Made by a program: the position numbers and the translations under genes
The notes under the pieces: generated by a model
What the model saw: the letters and a program-made list of their open reading frames with translations, nothing else
Databases searched by the model: none
What the model was told of the DNA's origin: nothing
Assembly (NCBI GenBank): GCA_002441265.1
Contig: DJVQ01000059.1
Span: forward strand, 17,055 to 81,054
Length of the DNA stretch: 64,000 bases
Origin: Syntrophaceae bacterium UBA6252
GTDB taxonomy: Bacteria; Desulfobacterota; Syntrophia; Syntrophales; UBA6807
Direction: 5' to 3'
Part shown: in pieces, positions 8,323 through 16,550 of the stretch
Position numbering within the stretch: the first letter of the stretch is position 1
Layout: every line of letters begins with the position of its first letter

Positions 8323-8841
8323 TCAGATCGGATGCTGGTATTCCTCGGAATGTTCGCTGTCGAACTTCTGAATGTTCAGCATTTTCGTTAAAAGACCAAG
8401 ATTTTCGATAATCTGATCGAGCTGATGGGACGGCAGTTGTTTCAGCCCGTCGACGATCGTCTGCTGAATGGGGGGCGGGGCATTCTGCGCGAGAACCTTG
8501 CCCGATTCCGTCAATTCGATCATGATCACCCGCCTGTCCGGCGAATTCCGGGTTCTCTTGACGAATCCCTTGGATTCGAGACGATCGATGACGCCGGTCA
8601 GGGTGCTGGACTTCAGCATGATTTGACGGGCGATCTGCGAGGGCGGGAGAGGGCCCTTTTCATAAAGTGCGAGCAGGCAGTTGAGCTGGGGCGCACTCAC
8701 CTGATAGGTCTTGTTCAATTCCTTCGTGTAATGATACCCCGCCTGCATCAGACGCCGGATCTGATAGATGATCTGACGAATCTGGTCCTGCTGGCGGGAG
8801 TATGAGTCGAAAGTCTCGTCGCTTTGATGGTCTGTTTCCAT
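8323..8841 (-). CDS. MarR-family transcriptional regulator
   Basis: About 172 residues with the MarR winged helix-turn-helix: the recognition region SQIARQIMLKSSTLTGVIDR is followed by the wing VKRTRNSPDRRVIMIELTESG, with its conserved Asp-Arg-Arg. Flanking helices would form the dimer interface. I take the ATG at 8841 (AGAAGAAG upstream) as the start; in-frame ATGs further upstream would add a poorly conserved leader. The gene is upstream of and co-directional with the methyl-transfer genes, separated by 178 bp of AT-rich DNA holding a palindrome. It probably senses a substrate or product of that pathway, but the ligand is unknown. Confidence 0.92.
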   Translation of the reverse strand: METDHQSDETFDSYSRQQDQIRQIIYQIRRLMQAGYHYTKELNKTYQVSAPQLNCLLALYEKGPLPPSQIARQIMLKSSTLTGVIDRLESKGFVKRTRNSPDRRVIMIELTESGKVLAQNAPPPIQQTIVDGLKQLPSHQLDQIIENLGLLTKMLNIQKFDSEHSEEYQHPI

Positions 8842-8952
8842 GGTTTCTTCTTCTGGTAGAAAAGTGCGCCCCTTACTCATGGCCCCCCTGTCGATGACAG
8901 GAGTTGCTGCATGCCGTGAAAAAGGAAACCGGCACGGACGGCTTCCATGCTT

Positions 8953-8998
8953 GACGAACTCGTAAAAAAGCCAAATCAACACTTTTTACGAAGCCGTC
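8953..8998. repeat. dispersed palindromic repeat, copy B
   Basis: An inverted repeat whose left arm GACGAACTCGTAAAAA pairs with the right arm TTTTTACGAAGCCGTC (13 of 16 positions). It is nearly the same as copy A at 143-186 and in the same orientation. It lies between marR and tRNA-Pro. Confidence 0.75.
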
Positions 8999-9044
8999 AT
9001 GATTCGGCCCTGGGAGATTTGGTAGCACAAGGGGAGCAAAGTGT

Positions 9045-9073
9045 CAAAAAAGAATACCGGACTTTGTCCGGTA
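9045..9073 (-). terminator. rho-independent terminator after tRNA-Pro
   Basis: On the minus strand a perfect 8-bp stem (TACCGGAC/GTCCGGTA) with a 3-base loop is followed by TTCTTTTTTG. It lies about 80 bp beyond the 3' end of tRNA-Pro in the direction of transcription and would end the operon running down from the glycosyltransferase gene. Confidence 0.8.
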
Positions 9074-9153
9074 AAGAAACGATGGCCGGAAACGTTCCGG
9101 TAAGCCTTTTGAATGACTCCCAACAGGTACGCAACCGGATATTAGTGACATTA

Positions 9154-9230
9154 TGGTCGGGACGGCGGGATTCGAACCCACGGCCCCCTGCTCCCAAGGC
9201 AGGTGCGCTACCAGGCTGCGCTACGTCCCG
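9154..9230 (-). tRNA. tRNA-Pro (anticodon UGG)
   Basis: A 77-nt cloverleaf on the minus strand. The acceptor stem CGGGACG pairs with CGTCCCG, the discriminator is A, and the CCA end is encoded. The anticodon stem CCTGC/GCAGG encloses the loop CTTGGGA, giving anticodon TGG. The T-loop reads GGTTCGAATCC. It begins 12 bp after the rdgB stop codon and is probably co-transcribed with it. Confidence 0.97.
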
Positions 9231-9242
9231 ACGGTTCAGGCA

Positions 9243-9842
9243 CTATCCGATTTCCAGGTCCCCTGCAAGTTTTTTCTTCAGTTTCTGAAGGGCCTTGGCC
9301 CGGTGGCTCAACCGGTTTTTCAATTCCGGGGGAATCTCGGCGGCTGTCTTTCCGTACTCGGGCACGAGGAACACGGGGTCGTACCCGAATCCGTTTTCCC
9401 CCCTCGGGATCATGGTGATTTTCCCTTCCCAGGACCCCTCGAAGGCCTCGAAGGCGCCGTCGGGCCGGCACAGGACGAGAACGCACCGGAAGGCGGCGTC
9501 CCGGCGGGCGGGCGGCACCTCCTCGAGTTCATTCAGGAGCTTTGTCACGTTCTCCCGGTCTCCCGCCTTCTCCCCGGCGTAGCGGGCGGAATGGATCCCC
9601 GGCCTTCCGCCGAGAGCGGCCACTTCCAGGCCCGAATCGTCGGCGACGGCCGTTTCGCCGGTGAAGGCCGCCACGGCTTTCGCCTTCTTCAGGGCGTTTT
9701 CGAAGAAAGTCGTTCCGTCCTCGACGACTTCGGCCATGGCGGGATAGTCGGCGAGGGAGGAGACTTCCAGGTCCGTTCCCTCGAGAAGGGCCCGCAGTTC
9801 TCTCAGTTTTCCCTTGTTTTTCGTGGCGACGACGATTTTCAC
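9243..9842 (-). CDS. rdgB: non-canonical purine NTP pyrophosphatase (XTP/dITP)
   Basis: A 199-residue Ham1/RdgB protein that hydrolyses dITP and XTP to monophosphates and keeps deaminated purines out of nucleic acids. It shows the N-terminal nucleotide-binding motif VATKNKGKL, then FFENALKKAK, TAVADDSGLEV, PGIHSARYAG and GFGYDPVF. The start is the GTG at 9842, which places the ATKN motif at the usual distance from the N-terminus; the open frame continues upstream without family similarity. It follows rph by 35 bp, a common pairing. Confidence 0.97.
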   Translation of the reverse strand: MKIVVATKNKGKLRELRALLEGTDLEVSSLADYPAMAEVVEDGTTFFENALKKAKAVAAFTGETAVADDSGLEVAALGGRPGIHSARYAGEKAGDRENVTKLLNELEEVPPARRDAAFRCVLVLCRPDGAFEAFEGSWEGKITMIPRGENGFGYDPVFLVPEYGKTAAEIPPELKNRLSHRAKALQKLKKKLAGDLEIG

Positions 9843-9877
9843 GGGAATCCCCGTTACGGATGGAATTTCATGGCCGG

Positions 9878-10603
9878 TCAGGGATGGAGGGGGCCCAGGA
9901 TTTCCCGCTGCCGGTCGATGAGGCGGGCGATCCCCCCGGCCGCCGCGTCCCACATCCGGTCGAAGAGATTCCGGTCGAAGGGCTCCTGCTCCGCCGTTCC
10001 CTGGATTTCGATGAACTTTCCGCCTCCCGTCATGATGAAATTCATGTCCACGTCGGCCCGGGAGTCCTCGCCGTAATCCAGGTCGAGCAGGATCTCCCCC
10101 CCGACGACGCCGATGCTCAGGGCGGCCACGTAGTCCCGGACGGGGATGCTGTCCAGGCGGCCGTCCTCCCGGTATCCCCGGAGCGCGTCCACGAGGGCGA
10201 TGAACGATCCGGTGATGGCCGCCGTCCGCGTGCCGCCGTCGGCCTGGATGACGTCGCAGTCGATGTACAGGGTTCGCTCCCCGAAGGCGTCGAGATCGGT
10301 GACGGCCCGGAGGGACCGGCCGATGAGGCGCTGGATCTCGTGGGTCCGCCCGTCGATCCTTCCCCGGACGGAATCGCGGAGCTTCCGGGTGGGCGTCGCC
10401 ATGGGGAGCATGGAGTACTCCGACGTGAGCCAGCCCTTTCCCGTGTTCTTCAGGAAGGGCGGGACGCCCTCTTCGAGGGAAGCGGTGCAGATGACCCGGG
10501 TCGCCCCCATTCCGATCAGGACCGAACCCCTGGGGTGGAGCAGATAATTCCGTTCCAGCGTGAGCGGGCGGATCTCATCCCATTTCCGGCCGCCGGTCCT
10601 CAC
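9878..10603 (-). CDS. rph: ribonuclease PH
   Basis: A 241-residue phosphorolytic 3'-5' exoribonuclease that trims tRNA 3' ends. Recognisable segments are [16 protein letters not shown], the [17 protein letters not shown] core, [20 protein letters not shown] and [16 protein letters not shown]. The length matches the family. The start is a GTG at 10603 preceded by GGAGG at 6 bp; it overlaps the upstream amidase stop by 4 bp, so translation is coupled. Confidence 0.97.
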   Translation of the reverse strand: MRTGGRKWDEIRPLTLERNYLLHPRGSVLIGMGATRVICTASLEEGVPPFLKNTGKGWLTSEYSMLPMATPTRKLRDSVRGRIDGRTHEIQRLIGRSLRAVTDLDAFGERTLYIDCDVIQADGGTRTAAITGSFIALVDALRGYREDGRLDSIPVRDYVAALSIGVVGGEILLDLDYGEDSRADVDMNFIMTGGGKFIEIQGTAEQEPFDRNLFDRMWDAAAGGIARLIDRQREILGPLHP

Positions 10604-11310
10604 GGCTTTCCTCCGGGGGCCCCGGCGAATTCCTCGATGGCCGATGCGATGGCCTCGGCGATTGCCTTGGGGAAGTTCGGATCCTGGAGGCGCTTCCGGT
10701 CTTCCTGGTTCGTGGTGAAACCCATCTCGATGAGAACGGCCGGCGTGGAGGGATTCTGGAACACGACCATGGGCGCATCCCTGAGATTCCGGTTTCCCCG
10801 GGGGAACTGGGGATCGAGATGCTTCAAGACGATCTGGCCGAAACGGTTGCTCTCGTTCAGGACCTTGTTTTTCACCATGTCCCGGGCGATGGCGCCTCCG
10901 TCGGCGGGCGCTTCCGGCGTTCCGCCGAAGCCGAGATAATACACCTCGAAGCCCGAGGCCTTCCGGTCGAAACCGGCGTTCACGTGCAGGCTGACGAAGA
11001 GATCCGGTTTTTCCCGCTCCATTGCCTTGAGCCTGGCGTCAAGGGACAGATCGTCGTCCCCGGACCGGGTGAGAACGACTTTCAGGTTTTTCCCGCCCTT
11101 GAGCCGCTTCTCGACGTTTTTCGCTATTTCCAGAGTGAAGGCCGCTTCCGACAGGCTCCCGGAGATCTTCACCCCGGGGTCCTTCCCTCCGTGTCCCGGG
11201 TCGAGGAGAACGACTGCGGCGGATGCGCTGCCGAGAGGCAGCGACAGGAACAGGAGGAGAACGGCCGAGAAAAGAAGGAGGCCATGCGGTTTTCCGAAAC
11301 GGTACGTCAT
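10600..11310 (-). CDS. secreted N-acetylmuramoyl-L-alanine amidase (Amidase_3)
   Basis: About 236 residues: a signal peptide (basic start, hydrophobic [17 protein letters not shown], then SASA) and a zinc amidase domain. Metal and catalytic positions are visible as the His in [12 protein letters not shown], the Glu in FTLEIAKNV, the His in FVSLHVNAG and the Glu in VLIEMGF. It cleaves the lactyl-alanine bond of peptidoglycan, probably in the periplasm during daughter-cell separation. It lacks an AMIN targeting domain. I prefer the ATG at 11310 (GGGGA upstream) over the ATG at 11331, which has no ribosome-binding site. Confidence 0.92.
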   Translation of the reverse strand: MTYRFGKPHGLLLFSAVLLLFLSLPLGSASAAVVLLDPGHGGKDPGVKISGSLSEAAFTLEIAKNVEKRLKGGKNLKVVLTRSGDDDLSLDARLKAMEREKPDLFVSLHVNAGFDRKASGFEVYYLGFGGTPEAPADGGAIARDMVKNKVLNESNRFGQIVLKHLDPQFPRGNRNLRDAPMVVFQNPSTPAVLIEMGFTTNQEDRKRLQDPNFPKAIAEAIASAIEEFAGAPGGKP

Positions 11311-11374
11311 TGGACGGGATCCCCGGTTCATGATTTTTAAAGGCGATTTGTCATACAGAAGTTCTGTCGATCTG

Positions 11375-13612
11375 TCAATGCGTCGTGCCGGTCCGTGCGC
11401 CCGTTCCCTTCTTTTTCTGGGAAATCCCGCGGACCCGTTCGATGGAAATGACGCTTTTCAGTTTTCTCAGGCCCGACGTGACCTGGTTCAACTGCTCCAG
11501 GTCGCTCACGTCGAGTTCGAAAGTGCACAGGGCGTTTTCCCCCCGGTTCGTTTCCACCGTCGCCGTGCTGATGTTGACGCCCATGGTGGAAAAAACGGCG
11601 CTGAGTTCCGCCAGGAGGCCTTTCTTGTCCCGGCAGTGGACGCGGATGTTCACGGGGTAGGTCTGTTTGTGGTCCACGTCCCACTGGACCTCGATCAGCC
11701 GTTCCGGGTCCATTTCACGGACTTCGGGGCAGTTCGCGAGGTGGACGCTCACCCCGCGGCCGCGGGTGATAAAGCCGATGATGTCGTCTCCAGGCAGGGG
11801 ATTGCAGCACCGGGCGAACCGGACCATGACGTTGTCGACGCCGGTGATGGAGATCCCCGCCGTCGGGCCCTTCCGGGGCCGTCTCCGGGCCGGTTCGAGA
11901 ATTTCTTCCCCGGCATCCTTCGAAGGTTCTCCCGGCAGGAAGCGGTTGACGATCTGCTTGGGCGAGATCTTCCCGTAACCGATGAGGGCGAGCAGGTCGT
12001 CGAAGCTCAGGATGGAGCTTTCCTCCATGAACTTCTTCATCTCTTCCGATTTCGCGATCTGGGTCATCCTGAGATGGTTCTTTTTCGCTTCCCTGTCCAG
12101 GATCTCCCTGCCGAGGTCGACGCTCTTCTCCCGCTCCTCCGTCTTGATCCATGCCTTGATTTTCGACAGGGCCCGGGTCGTCACGGCGAACTTCAGCCAG
12201 TCCTTGCTCGGGTGCGCCCCGGGCTGGGTGATGATTTCGATGGTGTCGCCGTTCTGAAGCTTGTATTTCAGGGGCACGATGGCCTTGTTCACCTTGGCGC
12301 CCACGCACTGGTTCCCCACGTCCGTGTGAATGCTGTAGGCGAAATCGATGGGCGTGGCCCCCTGGGGGAACGCCTTCACGTCCCCCTCGGGGGTGAACAC
12401 GTAGACCTCGTCGGGGAATAGGGCGAGTTTGAGGCTCTGCATGAATTCCCGGGCGTCCTTCGTGTCATGCTGGAATTCGAGGAGCTCGCGGAGCTTCTGG
12501 ATCTGCGCCTCCTCGTCCGAGGAGATGGCGCCTTCCTTGTACCGCCAGTGGGCGGCGATCCCCTTTTCCGCCCATTCGTGCATCTCGTCGGTCCGGATCT
12601 GGATTTCCACCCGTTCCCCGTAAGGGCCGATGACCGTCGTGTGGAGGGACCGGTAGTTGTTCGCCTTGGGCATGGCGATGTAGTCCTTGAAGCGGCCCGG
12701 AACGGGCTTCCACAGGGAGTGGACCACGCTGAGGACCTCGTAGCAGTCCCGGATCTTGTTGGACTGGACGACGATCCGGAAGGCGATGAGATCGTACACC
12801 TCGTCGAAATGGATGTGCTGCTCCTCCATCTTCTTGAAGATGCTGAAGAAGTGTTTCGCCCTCCCTTCCACCTGGGCATGGATGCCGTAATTCTCCAGCT
12901 CCTTGTGGATCATCGCCTTCACTTCCTCGGTGTACCGGTCCCGTTCCTCCTTTTTCGTCGCCACGCGGTCGATGAGATCGAAATATTCCACGGGATGGAG
13001 GTACTTGAAGGAGAGGTCCTCCAGCTCCGTTTTCATCCAGTTGATGCCGAGCCGGTTGGCCAGAGGGGCGTAGAGCTCCAGCGTCTCCGTGGAGATGGCC
13101 TTCTGCTTCTCCGGGATGTGGTACTGGAGGGTCCGCATGTTGTGAATCCGGTCGGCGAGCTTGACGAGAAGGATGCGGATGTCCGCCGACATGGCGAGCA
13201 TCATCTTCCGGAAGTTTTCCGCCTGCCTCTCGATCCGGCTCCCGAAGGTGATCCGGCTGATCTTGGTGAGGCCGTCGACGAGAAAGGCCGCGTCCTTGCC
13301 GAAGGCGTTCTGGATCTGCTCGAGGCTGGCGAGGGTGTCCTCCACGGTGTCGTGGAGAAGCCCGGCGATGAGGGAGGCCGTGTCCAGCTTCATGTCCACG
13401 AGAATCCCGGTGACCGCCAGCGGGTGGACGAGGTAGGGTTCCCCGGAAAGCCGGCTTTGTCCCTTGTGCACCGTCGCGCTGAAGATGTAGGCCTTTTCGA
13501 TCAGCTCCACATCGTGCTCGGGGAGGTACTTGTTGGCCTTCTCCAGTATGTCCGTGATCCGGATCATCTTTTCCGGAACAGCCTCGGGGACCCTGTTTTG
13601 CGGATCTATCAT
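11375..13612 (-). CDS. bifunctional (p)ppGpp synthetase/hydrolase
   Basis: A 745-residue long RelA/SpoT homologue. The HD hydrolase domain is intact (His63, His87-Asp88, Glu91-Asp92 in LLHDTVEDT, and KLADRIHNMRT), so hydrolysis is expected. The synthetase domain follows (FDEVYDLIAFRIVV, GRFKDYIAMPKANNYRSLHT), then a TGS domain (VYVFTPEGDVKAFPQGATP), a helical linker and a C-terminal ACT domain. It makes and degrades the stringent-response alarmone. It stands between proS and the amidase gene; amino-acid starvation sensing and a tRNA synthetase in one run is suggestive but not proof of coregulation. Confidence 0.96.
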   Translation of the reverse strand: MIDPQNRVPEAVPEKMIRITDILEKANKYLPEHDVELIEKAYIFSATVHKGQSRLSGEPYLVHPLAVTGILVDMKLDTASLIAGLLHDTVEDTLASLEQIQNAFGKDAAFLVDGLTKISRITFGSRIERQAENFRKMMLAMSADIRILLVKLADRIHNMRTLQYHIPEKQKAISTETLELYAPLANRLGINWMKTELEDLSFKYLHPVEYFDLIDRVATKKEERDRYTEEVKAMIHKELENYGIHAQVEGRAKHFFSIFKKMEEQHIHFDEVYDLIAFRIVVQSNKIRDCYEVLSVVHSLWKPVPGRFKDYIAMPKANNYRSLHTTVIGPYGERVEIQIRTDEMHEWAEKGIAAHWRYKEGAISSDEEAQIQKLRELLEFQHDTKDAREFMQSLKLALFPDEVYVFTPEGDVKAFPQGATPIDFAYSIHTDVGNQCVGAKVNKAIVPLKYKLQNGDTIEIITQPGAHPSKDWLKFAVTTRALSKIKAWIKTEEREKSVDLGREILDREAKKNHLRMTQIAKSEEMKKFMEESSILSFDDLLALIGYGKISPKQIVNRFLPGEPSKDAGEEILEPARRRPRKGPTAGISITGVDNVMVRFARCCNPLPGDDIIGFITRGRGVSVHLANCPEVREMDPERLIEVQWDVDHKQTYPVNIRVHCRDKKGLLAELSAVFSTMGVNISTATVETNRGENALCTFELDVSDLEQLNQVTSGLRKLKSVISIERVRGISQKKKGTGARTGTTH

Positions 13613-13693
13613 CTCACTGCCCCGATACGACCGGAGACGTCCGGCGGTACCTCCGGGGGAAAGGGAGGATGCGGGAAACCAGGCGGCATCCCA

Positions 13694-15415
13694 TCAAATG
13701 TCGAGGGCAGACGCCACCTCTTGTTTCAGGAAGGCCGCAATCCCGTCCAGCGGCATCGCTTCCACCGACTTCGTCTTCCGGTTGCGGACCTCGCCCTTTC
13801 CTTCCTCGATCCGTTTCGGCCCGAGGGTCACCCGCCAGGGAATGCCGATGAGATCGGCGTCCTTGAATTTGACTCCCGCCCGTTCGTCCCGATCGTCGAA
13901 GAGCACCTCCAGGCCGGCCTCCGTCAGCTCACGGTACAGCCGTTCCCCCGCTTCCATGAGACGCCCGTCGTTGATGTTCACCGGCGTGACCACCACATGG
14001 AAGGGGGCCAGAGGAACGGGCCAGACGATGCCCTCCTCGTCGTGGTTCTGTTCGATGCAGGCCGCCGCGGTCCGGCCGATCCCGATGCCGTAGCAGCCCA
14101 TGATCATGAGTTTCTCCTTCCCGTCCCGATCCAGAAAGGTGGCCTTCATGGCCTTGCTGTATTTCGTTCCCAGTTTGAAGACGTGTCCCACCTCGATGCC
14201 CCGGGCGAACCGGATGTCCTTCCCGCACCGGGGGCAGGTGTCCCCCTCCTTGATCATGCGGAGATCGGCGAAGGCTTCCACCTTGAAGTCCCTGCCGAAG
14301 TTGCAGTTTTTCAGGTGGTAATCCTCCCGGTTCGCTCCCATGACGAAGTTCTTCATGTTGATGAGGGAATAGTCGGCGATGATCCGGCACTTGATTCCCC
14401 GGGCGCCGGCAAACCCCTTGGGGGCCCCCGTCACTTCCAGGACGACGTCGTCCGTCGCCAGCTCCACCACCCCGGCGTTGAGGTAGTTCTTCAGCTTGAT
14501 CTCGTTGATCTCCTCTTCGCCCTGGATCAGGACGGCGACCGGTTTGCCGTCGCAGGAAAAGAGAAGCGTCTTCACCACGTCCCCCGGTTTGCAGGACAGA
14601 AACGCGCAGACCTCCTCGATGGTCCGCACGTTCGGGGTGTGCACCTCCTCCACGGGGAGGAAGGTGGAGGGATCGGCCTTGACGGCCTCCGGCCTGGGGA
14701 TCTCCGCCTTTTCGAGATTGGCCGCGTAAGGGCAGGCGATGCAGTACACCATTCCGTCCTCTCCCGAGTCGGCGGTGACGAGAAATTCATGGGAAAAGCT
14801 TCCCCCGATGCTGCCCGAGTCCGCTTCCACGGCCCGGAAACCGAGACCGCACCTCTCGAAGATCCTGGTGTAGGCGTCGAACATCTTCCGGTAGCTCTCC
14901 TCGGCGCCGCTTTCGTCGGCGTCGAAGCTGTAGGCGTCCTTCATCCCGAATTCCCGGCAGCGCATGACGCCGAACCTGGGGCGGATCTCGTCCCGGAATT
15001 TCGTCTGGATCTGGTAGAGGTTCCTGGGAAGCTGGCGGTAGGTCTGGATCTCGTTTCGCACGAGATCGGTGATGACCTCTTCGTGGGTGGGGCCGATGCA
15101 GTAGTCCCGCATGTTCCGGTCCTTGAAACGGAGCAGTTCCTTGCCGTACATCTCCCAGCGTCCCGATTCGATCCAGAGTTCCGACGGCTGCGCCGCCGGA
15201 AGGAACACCTCCTGGGCGCCGGCCCGGTTCATCTCCTCGCGGACGATCTGTTCGACCTTGCGGATCACCCGGAGCCCGAGGGGCAGGTAGGAATAAATCC
15301 CGCTTGTGAGTTTGCGAATCATCCCCGCCCGCACCATCAACTGGTGACTGGCCACTTCCGCGTCCGAGGGGGTCTCCCGACCCGTCGGCAGGAACATTTC
15401 CGAGTAGCGCATCAT
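13694..15415 (-). CDS. proS: prolyl-tRNA synthetase, bacterial type
   Basis: A 573-residue class II aminoacyl-tRNA synthetase. It starts (M)MRYSEMFLPTGRE and shows the motif 1 region (GIYSYLPLGLRVIRKVEQIV), motif 2 (FRDEIRPRFGVMRCREFGMK) and the motif 3 region (GIGIGRTAAACIEQ). The editing insertion between motifs 2 and 3 is present, as is the Cys pair in DTCPRCGKD. Two adjacent ATGs at 15415 and 15412 lie just after AAGGAGG; the first forms an ATGA overlap with the ispG stop. A tRNA-Pro gene ends the same gene run. Confidence 0.97.
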   Translation of the reverse strand: MMRYSEMFLPTGRETPSDAEVASHQLMVRAGMIRKLTSGIYSYLPLGLRVIRKVEQIVREEMNRAGAQEVFLPAAQPSELWIESGRWEMYGKELLRFKDRNMRDYCIGPTHEEVITDLVRNEIQTYRQLPRNLYQIQTKFRDEIRPRFGVMRCREFGMKDAYSFDADESGAEESYRKMFDAYTRIFERCGLGFRAVEADSGSIGGSFSHEFLVTADSGEDGMVYCIACPYAANLEKAEIPRPEAVKADPSTFLPVEEVHTPNVRTIEEVCAFLSCKPGDVVKTLLFSCDGKPVAVLIQGEEEINEIKLKNYLNAGVVELATDDVVLEVTGAPKGFAGARGIKCRIIADYSLINMKNFVMGANREDYHLKNCNFGRDFKVEAFADLRMIKEGDTCPRCGKDIRFARGIEVGHVFKLGTKYSKAMKATFLDRDGKEKLMIMGCYGIGIGRTAAACIEQNHDEEGIVWPVPLAPFHVVVTPVNINDGRLMEAGERLYRELTEAGLEVLFDDRDERAGVKFKDADLIGIPWRVTLGPKRIEEGKGEVRNRKTKSVEAMPLDGIAAFLKQEVASALDI

Positions 15416-16491
15416 GCCTCCTTCTGTCCGGTCATTTCCTCGATTTCGTCCATGAGCCCGGTGAGGAACTCGTCCTCCCGGAGCTTCCGGACCGGTTTTC
15501 CCTTTTTGAACAGAACCCCCGTGCCCCTGCCGCCGGCGATCCCCACGTCCGCTTCCGAGGCCTCCCCCGGCCCGTTCACGACGCACCCCATGAGGGCGAT
15601 CTTGAGATACCGGCGCATTCCCGAGAGACGGGCCTCCACGTCGTCGACCAGGCCGGCGAGGTCGATTTCGCACCGACCGCAGGTGGGGCAGGAGATGATT
15701 TCGGGCCCGACTTTCCGGATTCCCAGGGCCCGGAGAATTCCGTAGGCCACGGGGATTTCCTGCGCGGGGTCCCCCGTCACGGAGACCCGGATCGTATCCC
15801 CGATGCCGTCATATAGCAGGATTCCCAGCCCGATGGAAGACTTGATCGCCGCCTGGAGGAGGCTGCCCGCCTCCGTCACGCCCAGGTGGAGGGGATAGTC
15901 CGTTTTCCGGGAAACGAGGCGGTACGCCTCGATCATGGTTTCCACGCGGGACGACTTGAGGGAGAGCTTCAGGTTCGAAAACCCTCTTTCCTCGAACGGG
16001 ACGAGATTCCGAAGGGCGCTTTCCACGAGGGCCTCCGCCGTGGGGCCCCCGAACGTTTCCAGGAGGTCCTTTTCCAGGGAACCGGCGTTCACGCCGACAC
16101 GGATGGCCGCGTCCCGCTCCCGGGCCAGGCGGATGATCTCGCCGATCTTTTCCTTTTTCATGTTTCCCGGATTGATCCGGATCCCGTCGGCCCCCCTTTC
16201 GAGGGCCCTCAGGGCCAGGGACTCGTGAAAGTGGATGTCGGCGATAAGCGGAATCCCGATCCCTTTTCGTATGGAAGGCAGGGCGTCGGCGGCCTCCTCG
16301 TTCGGAACCGCCACGCGGGCGATTTCGCAGCCTTTTTCCTCGAGGTTCCGGATCTGCGCGACCGTGCCCAGGACATCCCGCGTGTCCGTGGAGGCCATGG
16401 ACTGCACGGACACGGGGGCATCCCCCCCTATGGGAACGGATCCCACATGGATGGATCGGGTTTTTCTTCTTACGATTCCTGTTTCTTCCAG
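15412..16491 (-). CDS. ispG: 4-hydroxy-3-methylbut-2-en-1-yl diphosphate synthase
   Basis: About 359 residues of the MEP-pathway [4Fe-4S] enzyme IspG/GcpE. The TIM-barrel part contains DIHFHESLALRALE and RINPGNMKKEKI; the cluster cysteines are in CPTCGRCEIDL and GCVVNGPGE. The 5' end is odd: between the stop codon of the upstream gene and the conserved TRSIHVGSVPIGG there is no in-frame ATG or GTG. Candidate starts are CTG at 16491 (GGGAG 8 bp upstream, used here), an ATA further up preceded by AAGGA, or a TTG at 16554 without a ribosome-binding site. It overlaps proS by 4 bp. Confidence 0.93.
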   Translation of the reverse strand: MEETGIVRRKTRSIHVGSVPIGGDAPVSVQSMASTDTRDVLGTVAQIRNLEEKGCEIARVAVPNEEAADALPSIRKGIGIPLIADIHFHESLALRALERGADGIRINPGNMKKEKIGEIIRLARERDAAIRVGVNAGSLEKDLLETFGGPTAEALVESALRNLVPFEERGFSNLKLSLKSSRVETMIEAYRLVSRKTDYPLHLGVTEAGSLLQAAIKSSIGLGILLYDGIGDTIRVSVTGDPAQEIPVAYGILRALGIRKVGPEIISCPTCGRCEIDLAGLVDDVEARLSGMRRYLKIALMGCVVNGPGEASEADVGIAGGRGTGVLFKKGKPVRKLREDEFLTGLMDEIEEMTGQKEA

Positions 16492-16550
16492 ATGTGACGC
16501 TCCCGTCGAATGTATCGAGAATTCCTTTATAACATGAGGCAGGTGGCCGA

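Larger units (their letters stand above)
8842..9153. other. intergenic region between marR and tRNA-Pro
   Basis: No coding sequence seen. It contains repeat copy B (8953-8998), a minus-strand terminator (9045-9073) and a second small perfect hairpin with arms CCGGAA/TTCCGG at 9086-9100. The marR promoter must lie between about 8842 and 8950, but I see no clear -35/-10 pair. Confidence 0.6.

Noticed and set aside
12467..15745. 1092-residue plus-strand open frame
   Set aside because: Antisense to relA/spoT and proS in a GC-rich genome; no family motifs, and both minus-strand genes are complete.
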